A DNA stretch of 64,000 nucleotides from contig CAVONV010000008.1 in the NCBI GenBank assembly GCA_963697355.1, forward strand, positions 186,001 to 250,000, given 5' to 3'. This DNA is from CAVONV01 sp963697355 (lineage in GTDB: Bacteria > Acidobacteriota > Vicinamibacteria > Marinacidobacterales > DATDRI01). Every line of letters starts with the position of its first letter. Position 1 is the first letter of the stretch. Below the pieces are notes generated by a model. That model worked only from the letters and a program-made list of their open reading frames with translations. It had not been told where the DNA came from and did not search any database. Made by a program: the position numbers and the translations under genes. This document shows, piece after piece, positions 16,777 to 25,938 of this stretch.

Positions 16777-18098
16777 GCCGCATGCTCCCCTGACCCGCAC
16801 TCGCGGGTGAAGACTTCGTCACCGATCGGCAGTATCGGAACCTTGGTCAGAAGGCTGTAATAGAAGAAGCCGCCAACGCCGACACAGCCGGCGAACAGCA
16901 GTATGGTGGAGAGCAGCAGCCCGAGCGGCCCGCCGCCGTCCAGCAGCCCGGTGCCCGGCTCGACATGCAGCAGCGCCGGCGCGATCTCCAGGAAGCGGGC
17001 GAGGAAGATACCGGCCACCACCACGACCGACACGGTCGTCAGCAGCACGCGATTCCTTTTGACCCTGCGGAACAACAGCGCCACGAACGGAATGATGAAG
17101 AAGGCGCTCAGGCTGACCCAGGAGAGCTTGGCCCAGGGCAGGCTGTCATCGACGGCGCGCTCGATCAGCCAGCCGGTTTCCTCGGGAAGGTTGCCGTACC
17201 AGATGGTCAGGTACTGACTCCAGAAAAAGTCGATGTTGAGCAGGCAGAAAGCGAACAGCAGCGTCGCCAGGTCGCTCTGCCGGGCCTCGGGCAGGAACCG
17301 CTGCAGCCCGCAGCGGTTGCGTAACGACATGGCGGCGATGGCCAGCAGGGCCAGGCCGGAGAAGAGATTACCGATGAAGTACCAGCCGCCGAATAGCGTG
17401 CTGAACCAGTCGGGATCGAGCGCCATGATGAGGTCGATGGCGAGGAAGGAGAAGGCGACGGCATAGACGAACGCGACGGCAGGCGCCAGCACTTTCAACC
17501 GTGACTCGCAACGCGCGCGCGTCTGCTGCGGATCGGTGACATGGCCGGTCAGCCAGCGGTTGATGAAGCTCTGGGATACCCGTTCCGCCACCTCCGGGAT
17601 GGTGAAATCCCGCAGCAGCGAGAAATAGAGGAAGCGCAGGGCGAGGCCGTAGGAGAGCGCGAGATAAGCGAAGATGCGCAGGTCCCAGAAGCCGCGCACC
17701 AGCCAGAGATGCTTGCCGCCACTGAGATGTTCGTGGTGCACCCATGGCAGGCCCTGCGCCGTCACCGCCGTGCCGATCATGTAGGCGGCCAGCAGCAGCA
17801 GGCCGATGGGCATGAAGACGACGCCCGCCTCCGCCAGTCTTCTGTAGGCGCGTCCCCACTTGGCGTTGGTCAATTCGAAGATGGCGGAGATCAGGATGCC
17901 GACGATGCCGTAACCGATCGTCAGCACGGCGCAGACCAAGAGCGCCGCAAGCGTGGCAGACGGGCCACCGGTGGTGAAGGCGAGCACCAATCCGATGAGC
18001 GCAGCGACCGCGGTCAGTATGGCGGCCAACCTCACCGCCGAGGGCACTGCGGTCGGTGTCGCGTCGAGGACCTCTGTGGCCAGGTTCCGGGAGGTCAT
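16773..18098 (-). CDS. actF: Alternative complex III membrane subunit ActF
   Basis: 441 residues, about ten predicted membrane helices (for example VLTIGYGIVGILISAIFEL, FAYLALSYGLALRFLYFSLL, FFIIPFVALLFRRVKRNRVL). It is a paralogue of the NrfD/PsrC-like ActC but lacks a ferredoxin partner and in ACIII forms half of the membrane core. The region GLPWVHHEHLSGGKHLWLV and the FFWSQYLTIWYGNLPEE segment are typical of ActF. The start ATG 18098 overlaps the actD stop (ATGA); the longer upstream frame is an out-of-frame extension. Confidence 0.88.
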   Translation of the reverse strand: MTSRNLATEVLDATPTAVPSAVRLAAILTAVAALIGLVLAFTTGGPSATLAALLVCAVLTIGYGIVGILISAIFELTNAKWGRAYRRLAEAGVVFMPIGLLLLAAYMIGTAVTAQGLPWVHHEHLSGGKHLWLVRGFWDLRIFAYLALSYGLALRFLYFSLLRDFTIPEVAERVSQSFINRWLTGHVTDPQQTRARCESRLKVLAPAVAFVYAVAFSFLAIDLIMALDPDWFSTLFGGWYFIGNLFSGLALLAIAAMSLRNRCGLQRFLPEARQSDLATLLFAFCLLNIDFFWSQYLTIWYGNLPEETGWLIERAVDDSLPWAKLSWVSLSAFFIIPFVALLFRRVKRNRVLLTTVSVVVVAGIFLARFLEIAPALLHVEPGTGLLDGGGPLGLLLSTILLFAGCVGVGGFFYYSLLTKVPILPIGDEVFTRECGSGEHAA

Positions 18099-18604
18099 GC
18101 CTGAGCCTCCCCGCTGACGGGCCGGACCTCGACGGCACCGGCCTCCTCGAGCAGCCGCCTCGCCTCCCGCTCGTCGCCACCGAGCCAGACCCCGAAGCGG
18201 TCGACACTGAACTCCGGCCGGTAGCCGGGCGCGGGGAACTTGCGATACGGCATGCCGCCGAATAGCAGCAGACCCGCCAGGGTGGCGAGACCTCCGAACA
18301 GAATGGTCAGCTCGAAGCCGACCACCAGGAAGGGGATGATCGAGGTCACCGGCTTGCCGCCGACGATCAGGTTCCAGACCAGGGCGGTGCCGATGGCCAG
18401 CGCCATGCCGCTCGCCAGACCGATCAAGCCGCCGCTGAAACTGACATAACGCACCGGGCTCTTGCTGGGCGAGACGAACTCGACGACCTCGTGGTGCGGC
18501 ACCGGCGTGTAGACATCGATGATCTCGATCCGCCGTTCGCGCGCCTGTTCGAGCGCCCGCATCATGCCCCCGGTATCCTCGAAGATGCCGAGCATGCCCT
18601 TCAT
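18095..18604 (-). CDS. actD: Alternative complex III subunit ActD
   Basis: 169 residues with a soluble N-terminus (MLGIFEDTGGMMRALEQARE, DVYTPVPHHEVVEFV) and two membrane helices (GLIGLASGMALAIGTALVW and FLVVGFELTILFGGLATLAG). It ends with PGYRPEFSVDRFGVWLGG, the DUF3341/ActD pattern. ActD packs against the ActC-ActF core. ATG 18604 overlaps the actC stop as ATGA and its own stop overlaps the actF start, so translation is coupled across three genes. Confidence 0.9.
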   Translation of the reverse strand: MKGMLGIFEDTGGMMRALEQARERRIEIIDVYTPVPHHEVVEFVSPSKSPVRYVSFSGGLIGLASGMALAIGTALVWNLIVGGKPVTSIIPFLVVGFELTILFGGLATLAGLLLFGGMPYRKFPAPGYRPEFSVDRFGVWLGGDEREARRLLEEAGAVEVRPVSGEAQA

Positions 18605-19944
18605 GCCGCACCTCTCTTCGTGGGATGAGGCATCGACTCCTTGACCTCGGCGACCGCCACCGACGGCAGCACCTTGATGAAGGTCAGGAAGAGCAGGAAG
18701 AACCAGCCGAACGAGCCGACCAGGATACCCCACTCGACCCAGCTCAGGCTGTAGAGCCCCCAGCCGTGAGGGAAGTATTCGTGGGAGAGCGACGTCACGA
18801 TGATGTTGAAGCGCTCGAACCACATGCCGAGATTGACGAACAGCGCGATGACGAACAGGGCGGCGATGCTTTTGCGCACCCGTTTGAAGAAGATCAGCAG
18901 CGGAATGAAGGCGTTGCAGGTGACCATGATCCAGAATGGCAGGGCGTAATCGCCGGTCGGGCGGTAGGCGAAGATCGCCTCCTCGAAGACGTTGCCCGAG
19001 TACCAGGCGATGAAGAACTCGATGCCATAGGCGTAGCCGACGATCAGCGAGGTCATCAGCAACAGCTTGGCCATCGACTCGATGTGGAAGTGCCGGATGA
19101 TGTGCGAGATGCGGAATGCCTTGCGCAGCGGTATCAGGATGACGAGGACCATCGCGAGGCCGGAGAGGATGGCGCCGGCGACGAAGTAGGGGGCGAAGAT
19201 GGTCGTGTGCCAGCCGGGCACGATGCTCATGGCGAAGTCCCACGAGACGACGGAGTGCACCGAGATGACGAGCGGCGTCGCCAGACCGGCGAAGAAGACG
19301 TAGGCCGCCATGTAATGCTTCCACTGGCGGACCGAGCCGAGCCAGCCCAGGGAAGCGAACGTCAGCAGCCACTTCTTCGGTCCGGGCGGCGTGCGGTCGC
19401 GCAGCGCCGCGATGTCGGGGACCAGCCCGACGAAGAAGAAGATCAGGCTGACCGTGAGGTAAGTGCTGATGGCGAGGACGTCCCACATCAGCGGCGAGCG
19501 GAAATTGGGCCACAGCTCGCGGCCGTTGGGGATCGGCATCATGTAGTAGACAACCCACAGGCGGCCGATATGGATCAGCGGGAAGAGCCCGGCCGTGGCG
19601 ACCGCGAAGATCGTCGAGGCCTCGGCGGCGCGGAAGATCGCCGTCCGCCAGGAAGCGCGCAACAGGAAGAGGATCGCACTGATGAGGGTGCCGGCATGGC
19701 CGATGCCGACCCAGAAGACGAAGTTGGTGATGAACGAGCCCCAGCCGACCGGGTTGTTCAGCCCCGTGACGCCGATCCCCGTCTTCACCAGGTAGACCCA
19801 GCAGCCGCCGCCGATGGCGACCAGCACGAAACAGAGCAGCAGCAGCGCCGAGTATATCGGACCGGGCCGGCCGAGCGTCGCCAGGATGTCGCGGTTGACC
19901 TCGGCGTAACTGAACCGGCCCAGCTTCTCGGTGTAATCGGTCAT
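18601..19944 (-). CDS. actC: Alternative complex III NrfD/PsrC-like quinol-oxidising subunit ActC
   Basis: 447 residues of the NrfD/PsrC family with about ten membrane helices. Characteristic parts are WVYLVKTGIGVTGLNNPVGW, TNFVFWVGIGHAGTLISAI (with the conserved His near the quinol site), VSVHSVVSWDFAMSIVPGWH and FPHGWGLYSLSWVEWGILVG. In ACIII this subunit binds menaquinol on the periplasmic side and passes electrons to the Fe-S clusters of ActB. It starts 3 nt after actB ends and overlaps actD by four bases. Confidence 0.92.
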   Translation of the reverse strand: MTDYTEKLGRFSYAEVNRDILATLGRPGPIYSALLLLCFVLVAIGGGCWVYLVKTGIGVTGLNNPVGWGSFITNFVFWVGIGHAGTLISAILFLLRASWRTAIFRAAEASTIFAVATAGLFPLIHIGRLWVVYYMMPIPNGRELWPNFRSPLMWDVLAISTYLTVSLIFFFVGLVPDIAALRDRTPPGPKKWLLTFASLGWLGSVRQWKHYMAAYVFFAGLATPLVISVHSVVSWDFAMSIVPGWHTTIFAPYFVAGAILSGLAMVLVILIPLRKAFRISHIIRHFHIESMAKLLLMTSLIVGYAYGIEFFIAWYSGNVFEEAIFAYRPTGDYALPFWIMVTCNAFIPLLIFFKRVRKSIAALFVIALFVNLGMWFERFNIIVTSLSHEYFPHGWGLYSLSWVEWGILVGSFGWFFLLFLTFIKVLPSVAVAEVKESMPHPTKRGAA

Positions 19945-19947
19945 CGC

Positions 19948-22866
19948 TCAGACCTTATCGGGATCGGAATCGACCTTGCGCAGATAGACGACGCCGGGCC
20001 GCGTGTTGGCATGGTAATCGAGCAAGCGGTAGCCGCGCGGGTCGCGGGCGAGGCGGCTCATGGCCCACTCTTGCTGCTTGTAGTCGCCGAAGGAGAGCGC
20101 GCCTGTCGGGCAGGTCTGTACGCAGGCCGGCTTGATCTCGCCGTCCCGCACCGGCCGTTTCTCCGCCTTGGCGCGGTTGGTAGCCTCGCGGATGCGCTGC
20201 ACGCAGAAGGTGCATTTCTCCATGACACCGCGCGAGCGGACGGTGACGTCCGGGTTGAGCTGCTGGTTGGCCGGCTCCTCCCGCACGTAATCGAAGTAGT
20301 TGAAGCGGCGCACCTTGTAGGGGCAGTTGTTGGAGCAGTAGCGGGTGCCGACGCAGCGGTTGTAGACCTGGGCGTTGAGCCCGTCCTTCGTGTGGTATGA
20401 GGCGAAGACCGGGCAGACCGTTTCGCAGGGCGCGTTGTCGCACTGCTGGCACATCACCGGCAGGAAGCGCCAGCGCTCATTGCCGCCTTCGCCGAAGACA
20501 TGTTTCTCCAACCGGATCCATGAGAGTTCGCGGCCGCGCCCGACTTCCTCGCTGCCGACGACCGGGATGTTGTTCTCGGCGTAACAGGCGACGGCGCAGG
20601 CGCCGCAGCCGGTGCAGCGATCGAGATCGACAAGCAGACCCCAGCGGTGCTCGGGGTGCTCCTGCAGCTTGGTGATGGTGCCGGCATCCCGTTTGCCCTC
20701 GATGGCGATCTCGTCATGAGGCATCGGCAGAGGCTCGCCGTGGAAGTGACCATGCTCGTCCGGCTGCTCCTCGCCGTGGCGGGTCATGCGCGGGTAGCGG
20801 CCGGCCATCGCCTCCTCGGCGTCTACGGAGAGGTAGAGATGGCGGCCCTCCGAACGTGCGCCGCCGCTCGTGGTGACGAGGACACCTTGCCCGACCTTCT
20901 CGAGAGTGACCCGGGTCTGGACGCGGGCGAGTTCGCGTGAGACCGGGTCGGAAACGGTATCGAGCAGCGACATGACGGCGCCGCCCAGGCGAAGCGCCAC
21001 CGTTCCCTCCACCAGGCCGCTGTTGACGAAAGCCTTGGTGGTCAATTCTCCCGCGCTACTGCTCAGCTTCACGAGATCGCCGTCCGCGATCCCTTGCCCG
21101 GCGGCGATGCCGGGCGGGATCTCGATCGGGATCTCCCAGGCTGTCTGCGTCAGGGAATCCGGCACCTCCAGCAGCCAGTCCCGCCGCGAGGAGCGGCCGT
21201 CGTACAGCGCGGCCGTGACCGGTGTGATCAACAGTGGGCCGCTGCCCTGCGGCTTGGGCGCCGCGGCGGGCAGCTCCGCAGCCGCGCGGGGATTGAAGGA
21301 GAGCCGGGCCGGTTCCGCAGGTGGAGCGAACTCCCCGCCCCGGACCAACGCCGCTTCCCAATCGCCCTGCCGCGACGAGCCGAAGACGGGCCCGGCGGCC
21401 CGGCGGGCAACGACGTACTGCTTGAACTCGCCATGCCGCGGCGGATGGCCCAGCGCCGTCGCCAGCTCGATCAGCAGGTCGCCGGCGTGGCGGGAATCGT
21501 GGAGCGGGGCACGGACCGGCTGCATCAGGCTGACGATGCGTTCGTTGACCTCGTAGTCCCCCCAGGACTCGAGCGGGTGGTGTACGGGCAACACGACATC
21601 GGCCGCATCGGTGGTGGCGCTCCGCTCCCAGGCGAGTGCGACCACGAATGGCGCATCGCGCAGCTTCCGCTCGGCCGCGGCCGCACCCGGCAGGGTCGCG
21701 ACCGGATCGGCCCCGTGGAGGATGAGCGCATCGCTCTCGGAGTCCAGCAGCTTCATCGCTTGATGCGTTCCGCCTGCCTTGCTCCACGCCGTCTTCTCAC
21801 CGTAGCGGATCGCACTCCCTACGGCACCGGTCATGATGTTGATGATCATGGCCAGCATATGGCCGCGTGTCGCGTCGGCAGTGAGGACATCGGCGCCGCC
21901 GAAGAGGACGAGGCTGCGCTCGGCGGAGGCCAGGCGACCGGTGATGCCCTGCAACGGCTCGCTATCCATGGAAGTTGTGGTAGGGCCCAGCCGCTCCAGC
22001 ACGCCGCGAACCGTCTGGGCCGCCCTTGTCTCCAGTCCCTCGCGCTTCAGCTCGAAGAGCCGCGCGGCGACGGCGTGCAGCATGTCGACGCCGCCATCCG
22101 GCGGGATGGGATGCCAGCGATCGGCGGCGTTGGCGGTCAGGTTGCGGCGCGGGCCGGCATACTCCATGAGCATGCGGCGGCCGGAGGCGAAACCATGCTT
22201 CTCCGCCCACTGGCGGGAGAACTTCACCGGCGAGAGCCAGGCATCGAGGAAGTCGGCGCCGACGGAGAAGAGGTCATCGACGCTGTCGATGTCGATTTCC
22301 GGGATCTCGGGGCGGGAGAAGAGCATGCCGCCGGCGGTGGCCAGCGAGACCGGCGCCAGCGGCTCGTAGACCACCTTCTCAATATTGCCAAAGGATGCCA
22401 GGAAGTCGTCCTGCACGTCCTCGAAAGCGCCGCTCTCGAGCCCGCTGAGATAGCCCACTCTGCCGGCACTTTCAAGCTTCCCAATCGTCAGCTCCAGGGC
22501 ATTTTTCCAGCTGGTCTCCTCCAGCCGGCCCTCTGTGCGGATCAGCGGATTCGTGACCCTGTGCCGCCCGTACAACCCCTGAACGAAGGCTTGGCCGCGG
22601 GCGCACAAGCTGCCGCGGTTGACCGGATGCTCCGGGTTGCCCTCCAGCTTGACCGGGCGCCCCTCGCGCGTGCGCACCAGGATGCCGCAGCCCGCGGGGC
22701 AGGCGCGGCAGACCGTCGCATACCAATAGGCCAGGCCGGGCACGAGGCTCTCGTCCGGCGTCAGGTAGGAGTACAGGCTTTGCAGCGGCGCACCGCTGCA
22801 GCCGGCCAGGGAGCCGGCGCCGACGAGCCCCAACGATTTCAGGAAATCTCTTCGGTCCAGTGCCAT
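19948..22866 (-). CDS. actB: Alternative complex III subunit ActB (molybdopterin-oxidoreductase-like plus ferredoxin domain)
   Basis: 972 residues. The N-terminus is RRDFLKSLGLVGAGSLAGC, which looks like a Tat-type RR signal ending in a lipobox. A MopB-like domain follows (about 45-690); it keeps CRACPAGCG and GSLCARGQA, a possible Fe-S ligand set. The C-terminal quarter is a four-cluster ferredoxin: CTGCGACAVAC, CQQCDNAPCETVCP, CSNNCPYKVRRF, CTFCVQRI and CVQTCPTGAL. In known ACIII this subunit relays electrons from ActC to the pentaheme ActA, and its MopB part is thought not to be catalytic. It is the first ACIII gene here; pentaheme actA, usually first, lies four genes downstream. Confidence 0.92.
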   Translation of the reverse strand: MALDRRDFLKSLGLVGAGSLAGCSGAPLQSLYSYLTPDESLVPGLAYWYATVCRACPAGCGILVRTREGRPVKLEGNPEHPVNRGSLCARGQAFVQGLYGRHRVTNPLIRTEGRLEETSWKNALELTIGKLESAGRVGYLSGLESGAFEDVQDDFLASFGNIEKVVYEPLAPVSLATAGGMLFSRPEIPEIDIDSVDDLFSVGADFLDAWLSPVKFSRQWAEKHGFASGRRMLMEYAGPRRNLTANAADRWHPIPPDGGVDMLHAVAARLFELKREGLETRAAQTVRGVLERLGPTTTSMDSEPLQGITGRLASAERSLVLFGGADVLTADATRGHMLAMIINIMTGAVGSAIRYGEKTAWSKAGGTHQAMKLLDSESDALILHGADPVATLPGAAAAERKLRDAPFVVALAWERSATTDAADVVLPVHHPLESWGDYEVNERIVSLMQPVRAPLHDSRHAGDLLIELATALGHPPRHGEFKQYVVARRAAGPVFGSSRQGDWEAALVRGGEFAPPAEPARLSFNPRAAAELPAAAPKPQGSGPLLITPVTAALYDGRSSRRDWLLEVPDSLTQTAWEIPIEIPPGIAAGQGIADGDLVKLSSSAGELTTKAFVNSGLVEGTVALRLGGAVMSLLDTVSDPVSRELARVQTRVTLEKVGQGVLVTTSGGARSEGRHLYLSVDAEEAMAGRYPRMTRHGEEQPDEHGHFHGEPLPMPHDEIAIEGKRDAGTITKLQEHPEHRWGLLVDLDRCTGCGACAVACYAENNIPVVGSEEVGRGRELSWIRLEKHVFGEGGNERWRFLPVMCQQCDNAPCETVCPVFASYHTKDGLNAQVYNRCVGTRYCSNNCPYKVRRFNYFDYVREEPANQQLNPDVTVRSRGVMEKCTFCVQRIREATNRAKAEKRPVRDGEIKPACVQTCPTGALSFGDYKQQEWAMSRLARDPRGYRLLDYHANTRPGVVYLRKVDSDPDKV

Positions 22867-22876
22867 ACCCGATCAC

Positions 22877-23596
22877 CTACCGCGTATCGTGTACCGCATG
22901 CCCCTGCGCGGGCTCCGGCGCACCGGCAGTCATGTTCTTCACTCCCTTGGAGCCTAGCCACAGGCCGGTCAGCAGCATGGCCACGGCGACGAGCACGTTG
23001 GCATGCTTGCCGAACGTGCGCAACAGGCTCCCGGAGGCCAAGCCTACCACAACTAACAGCGGCATCGAACCGAACCAGAATGCGAACATCAGGAGCCCGC
23101 CCTGGATGGGAGAATCGGCCGCCAGAGAGCGGGCGAAGGCGGCGTAGAGCACTCCGCAGGGGAGAAACCCCGTCAACAGGCCAAGTACGAACATGCCGGA
23201 TGCGCGGCCGGAGGTGACGAACTTACGGATCAGCCTGCCGAAGCCGCTGCTGCCGCTCGGCGCGGTGACCGTCTTTCCGCGCAACACCGCGAACACCGCA
23301 AGCCCGATGAAAAGCGCCGCTACCACGATCTGTATGATCCCGCCGAACAGCCGCGCCGGGAAAAGCGCCGACAGCATGCTGCCGGCGAAGCCGAGGATGA
23401 CGCCTATGGTGACATAGGTGACCCCCCTGCCGAGCTGGTAGCTGATCTGCCAGCTCATCAGGGGCCGCAGGCCGCCTTGCCTGTCCGGGGAGCCAGCCTG
23501 CAGCGGCGCCGAGGCCACGGCGATGAGCGGCCCGCACATGGTAACGCAGTGCAACGATGAGACCAGCCCGAAGGCCAGCATGAGAGAAAAGTCCAT
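22877..23596 (-). CDS. Sulfite exporter TauE/SafE-like (DsbD_2-type) membrane protein
   Basis: 239 residues, six or seven membrane helices. The N-terminal MLAFGLVSSLHCVTMCGPL has the C-x-x-x-C-G-P motif of the DsbD_2/SafE group, and LLTGFLPCGVLYAAFA repeats a Cys-Pro turn in the second half. Members beside cbb3 oxidase genes are linked to copper handling or cytochrome maturation, although the name comes from sulfite export. It is the first gene of the respiratory operon, ending 10 nt before actB, so a role in assembling the downstream complexes is likely. Confidence 0.8.
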   Translation of the reverse strand: MDFSLMLAFGLVSSLHCVTMCGPLIAVASAPLQAGSPDRQGGLRPLMSWQISYQLGRGVTYVTIGVILGFAGSMLSALFPARLFGGIIQIVVAALFIGLAVFAVLRGKTVTAPSGSSGFGRLIRKFVTSGRASGMFVLGLLTGFLPCGVLYAAFARSLAADSPIQGGLLMFAFWFGSMPLLVVVGLASGSLLRTFGKHANVLVAVAMLLTGLWLGSKGVKNMTAGAPEPAQGHAVHDTR

Positions 23597-23650
23597 AAAC
23601 GAAGAGGATTGTATCCTGAGCGCTTCGGGGAGAAAAGTGCCATCGCGACG

Positions 23651-23857
23651 ATAAGAAGAAGGACAAGCGCGCTGGGTCTCCTTTCCAACGCTGTCCTGGT
23701 GTTCAATACGGTTCAGCTAACAGAAACGGCGGAGAGCCTGAAGACGACAGGGGAGGAAGTCGAGGCGGTAGATCTGATGCGGATCTTCCGTCTCGCCCAC
23801 GCCCACGTGATCCCCAATGGAACATTTCACTTCGATGACCTGTCCGCCTCAGCCTAA
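23651..23857 (+). pseudogene. C-terminal remnant of a Tn3-family transposase
   Basis: The frame reads TSALGLLSNAVLVFNTVQLT, then a helix (ESLKTTGEEVEAVDLMRIF) and HAHVIPNGTFHFDD before TAA. That matches the C-terminus of Tn3-type TnpA (T-N-A-V/I-W-N-T, then H-x-H-I-x-x-x-G-x-Y-x-F). Only about 65 residues remain. It ends 26 nt before a 38-bp Tn3-type inverted repeat, exactly where a TnpA gene normally ends, which supports both calls. Confidence 0.6.
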
Positions 23858-23882
23858 TTGATTCCATAGACTTGACTTGGGG

Positions 23883-23920
23883 CTAACCGTAGGTTTTCGC
23901 ACGGATGGGCCTGCTACCCC
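23883..23920 (-). repeat. Tn3-type 38-bp terminal inverted repeat, copy 2
   Basis: Minus-strand reading starts GGGGTAGCAGGCCCAT, contains GCGAAAACC and ends GGTTAG. Length 38 bp, same orientation as copies 1 and 3. A transposase tail lies on its inner side and a truncated GH57 gene abuts its outer side at 23921. Confidence 0.75.
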
Positions 23921-24111
23921 ATCAGGCGGCGAGAGAACTGTTGCTCGCGGAGGCGAGTGGTTGGCCTTTTATCATGAAGACAGGGACGATGGTTCCCTAT
24001 GCCAACACGCGGGTGAAAAAGCACATTGCCAGGTTCACAGGCCTGTATCATGATCTCCTCAACGGGAGGGTGGAGGGTGATTGGTTAAAAGAGTTGGAAT
24101 GGAGAGATTAA
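23921..24111 (+). pseudogene. C-terminal remnant of a GH57 glucan branching enzyme-like protein
   Basis: The frame starts inside the Tn3-type end (ATG 23905) and continues as HQAARELLLAEASGW, PFIMKTGTMVPYANTRVKKH, ending LNGRVEGDWLKELEWRD. This is the conserved C-terminus of GH57 alpha-glucan branching enzymes (WPFIMKTGTM...Y...R...H). All upstream parts of the gene are missing, replaced by the transposon end, so the gene was cut by insertion. A complete but different GH57 gene follows 92 nt later. Confidence 0.7.
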
Positions 24112-24203
24112 TTCTCTGATTTGGAGTGTGCCAGGTATCATCTGCTCGGCGACCAGTCGAACAAAGGGAGATCAAATCAAACACCAAAGAAGGGAGTTAC
24201 AAG

Positions 24204-25637
24204 ATGTCAAGGAGCGTGAAGGATTTCCCCGCAATAACGGGAACACAAAACGACGCATCAGGAGTGTTAAGCGCGCGGACGGCGCTCTATGCGCCGCTCT
24301 CGAACATTTCCTTTGGTCGCATACAGTCCTGTTTTGGAATTGCCCTTCACATGCACCAGCCCACGATTCCCGGAGAAAGCGATGAAGTGCGAAGCGCAGG
24401 GTTAATTTCAAATCTCCAGTATATGATCGAACATCAGAATATCGGCGATAATCATAATGCGCCGGTATTTCTCCAATGCTACACCAGAATGTCGGATATC
24501 GTCCGAGAACTTGTCGTTCAGGGAAAGAATCCCAGGGTAATGCTCGATTACTCAGGAAACCTTCTCTGGGGATTAAAACAAATGGGAGAGGAGAAGGTCC
24601 TAGAGAACCTCAAGCGTATCACCTCTGATCCAACTTATTACGGGTACGTGGAATGGCTTGGCACAATGTGGTCTCACGCGGTGGTGAGTTCAACTCCTGT
24701 GCCCGACGTCAAGCTCCACGCGATGGCCTGGCGGCTTCACTTCGCTTCACTCTTCGGCGATGAAGCGGCCAGAAGAGTAAAAGGGTTTTCTCCCCCTGAA
24801 ATGCACCTGCCTATTCACCCTGATGTCTGTTTTGAATACCTGAAAGCATTAAAGGAGTGCGGGTACCAATGGCTCATGGTGCAGCAACACACCATAGAAA
24901 ATCTCGATGGGAGCGGGATAGAGAGACCTCACTTTCCTCACCGTCTTGTCGCAAGAAATTCGCTGGGCCAAACTCAGGAGATGACAGTGCTTATAAAGAC
25001 GCAAGGGTCTGATACGAAACTGGTCGCTCAGATGCAGCCGTATTACGAGGCAAAGTCTCTGGGGAAGGAGGAGTATTGCGGAAAAGACATACCGCCCTAC
25101 GTGCTTCAGATAGGTGACGGAGAAAACGGCGGAGTAATGATGAACGAGTTTCCCCCGATGTATAGACAGGTGTTTGCCGAAGTGGGGACCGAGGGAGTGG
25201 TTGCCATGAACAGCTCCGAGTATCTGGAGTTCTTACACCAGCAGGGGATTGATGAGAGTGCGTTTATCCCTGTACAGCCGGTGGCGCAACACAGAATCTG
25301 GGAGATGGTGCATGAATACGGTCCCGGTGCTTCTGACGAAGCGATTCAGAGAATTTGTGAAAAGGATTCAGGCTTCAACCTTGAGAAGGCTTCCTGGACC
25401 AATGATAGAAACTGGGTGAGAGGCTACGAACACCTTTTGGACCCAATTAAGATATTAAGCGCGCGTTTTCATGAGAGTTTCGAGGGAAACGATGCGGACT
25501 CCCAGAATCCTCAGTATAGGGAGGCCCTGCTTTACCTTTTATTATCACAGACGAGCTGTTTTCGATATTGGGGCGAAGGAATTTGGACTGAGTACGCCAG
25601 GGAAATTTGCCGCCGAGGTATGGAGGTGCTCGCATGA
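24204..25637 (+). CDS. Glycoside hydrolase family 57 protein
   Basis: 477 residues from ATG 24204, preceded by AAGGGAG. The N-terminal FGIALHMHQPTIPGES carries the H-x-H-Q-P motif of GH57 (about 40), followed by a (beta/alpha)7-barrel with FSPPEMHLPIHPD (about 195), YQWLMVQQHTIE and QIGDGENGGVMMNEFP (about 310). GH57 enzymes hydrolyse or transfer alpha-glucans. The sequence is less GC-rich than the respiratory operon. The leader before residue 30 looks disordered. Together with the branching-enzyme remnant just upstream it may be part of a former glycogen locus. Substrate unknown. Confidence 0.85.
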   Translation: MSRSVKDFPAITGTQNDASGVLSARTALYAPLSNISFGRIQSCFGIALHMHQPTIPGESDEVRSAGLISNLQYMIEHQNIGDNHNAPVFLQCYTRMSDIVRELVVQGKNPRVMLDYSGNLLWGLKQMGEEKVLENLKRITSDPTYYGYVEWLGTMWSHAVVSSTPVPDVKLHAMAWRLHFASLFGDEAARRVKGFSPPEMHLPIHPDVCFEYLKALKECGYQWLMVQQHTIENLDGSGIERPHFPHRLVARNSLGQTQEMTVLIKTQGSDTKLVAQMQPYYEAKSLGKEEYCGKDIPPYVLQIGDGENGGVMMNEFPPMYRQVFAEVGTEGVVAMNSSEYLEFLHQQGIDESAFIPVQPVAQHRIWEMVHEYGPGASDEAIQRICEKDSGFNLEKASWTNDRNWVRGYEHLLDPIKILSARFHESFEGNDADSQNPQYREALLYLLLSQTSCFRYWGEGIWTEYAREICRRGMEVLA

Positions 25638-25667
25638 GGTCCATCACAATGTGAGGAGATCTTTTTG

Positions 25668-25938
25668 TCAGGCACTTGTCAAGACTTTTGTGTCTGACTG
25701 AATCATTCGGATTCGAAGCGGGCCTCGAGACATTGCATTGGTTGTGTCGAGAGCTGCTTTCATGTTTGCCGCCGCGCTTCTCCACTTACCGGTCTCGAGC
25801 GAAGTGATGGCGTTTCCGAGTTTGAGCTTTGTGGTTTCCCCCCGAATGGAAGTAGCCGCCGCTGTATCGGCGTTCGTCGGTATCGATGGCGAAGGACGGT
25901 TTCATTTGCACGAGTATGCGGTTGTCCTTCGTCATCAT
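25668..25938 (-). pseudogene. Small hypothetical protein, frameshifted in a G6 run
   Basis: From ATG 25938 the frame gives MTKDNRILVQMKPSFAIDTD, then YSGGYFHSG. At a run of six C (25838-25843, G on the coding strand) the readable protein continues one frame over as ETTKLKLGNAITSLETGKW, AAANMKAALDTTNAMSRGP, ending TKVLTSA with TGA at 25668-25670. With five Gs it would be a single 89-residue protein; the 271-nt span is one base over a multiple of three. No family is recognised. It is either a sequence error, decay or slippage. Confidence 0.35.

Noticed and set aside
18625..20400. A 591-codon plus-strand open frame over actC and the end of actB
   Set aside because: Antisense shadow of two real genes, with low-complexity acidic and His-rich composition and no domain.
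21094..23217. A 707-codon plus-strand open frame over actB
   Set aside because: It is antisense to the clearly coding ActB gene, is rich in Arg, Gly and Ala and has no motifs. Long antisense frames are expected in high-GC coding sequence.
9845..23883. Idea that the respiratory operon is the cargo of one Tn3-type transposon
   Set aside because: The ends at 9808-9845 and 23883-23920 point the same way, so they cannot be the two termini of one element. They could only promote recombination as direct repeats.
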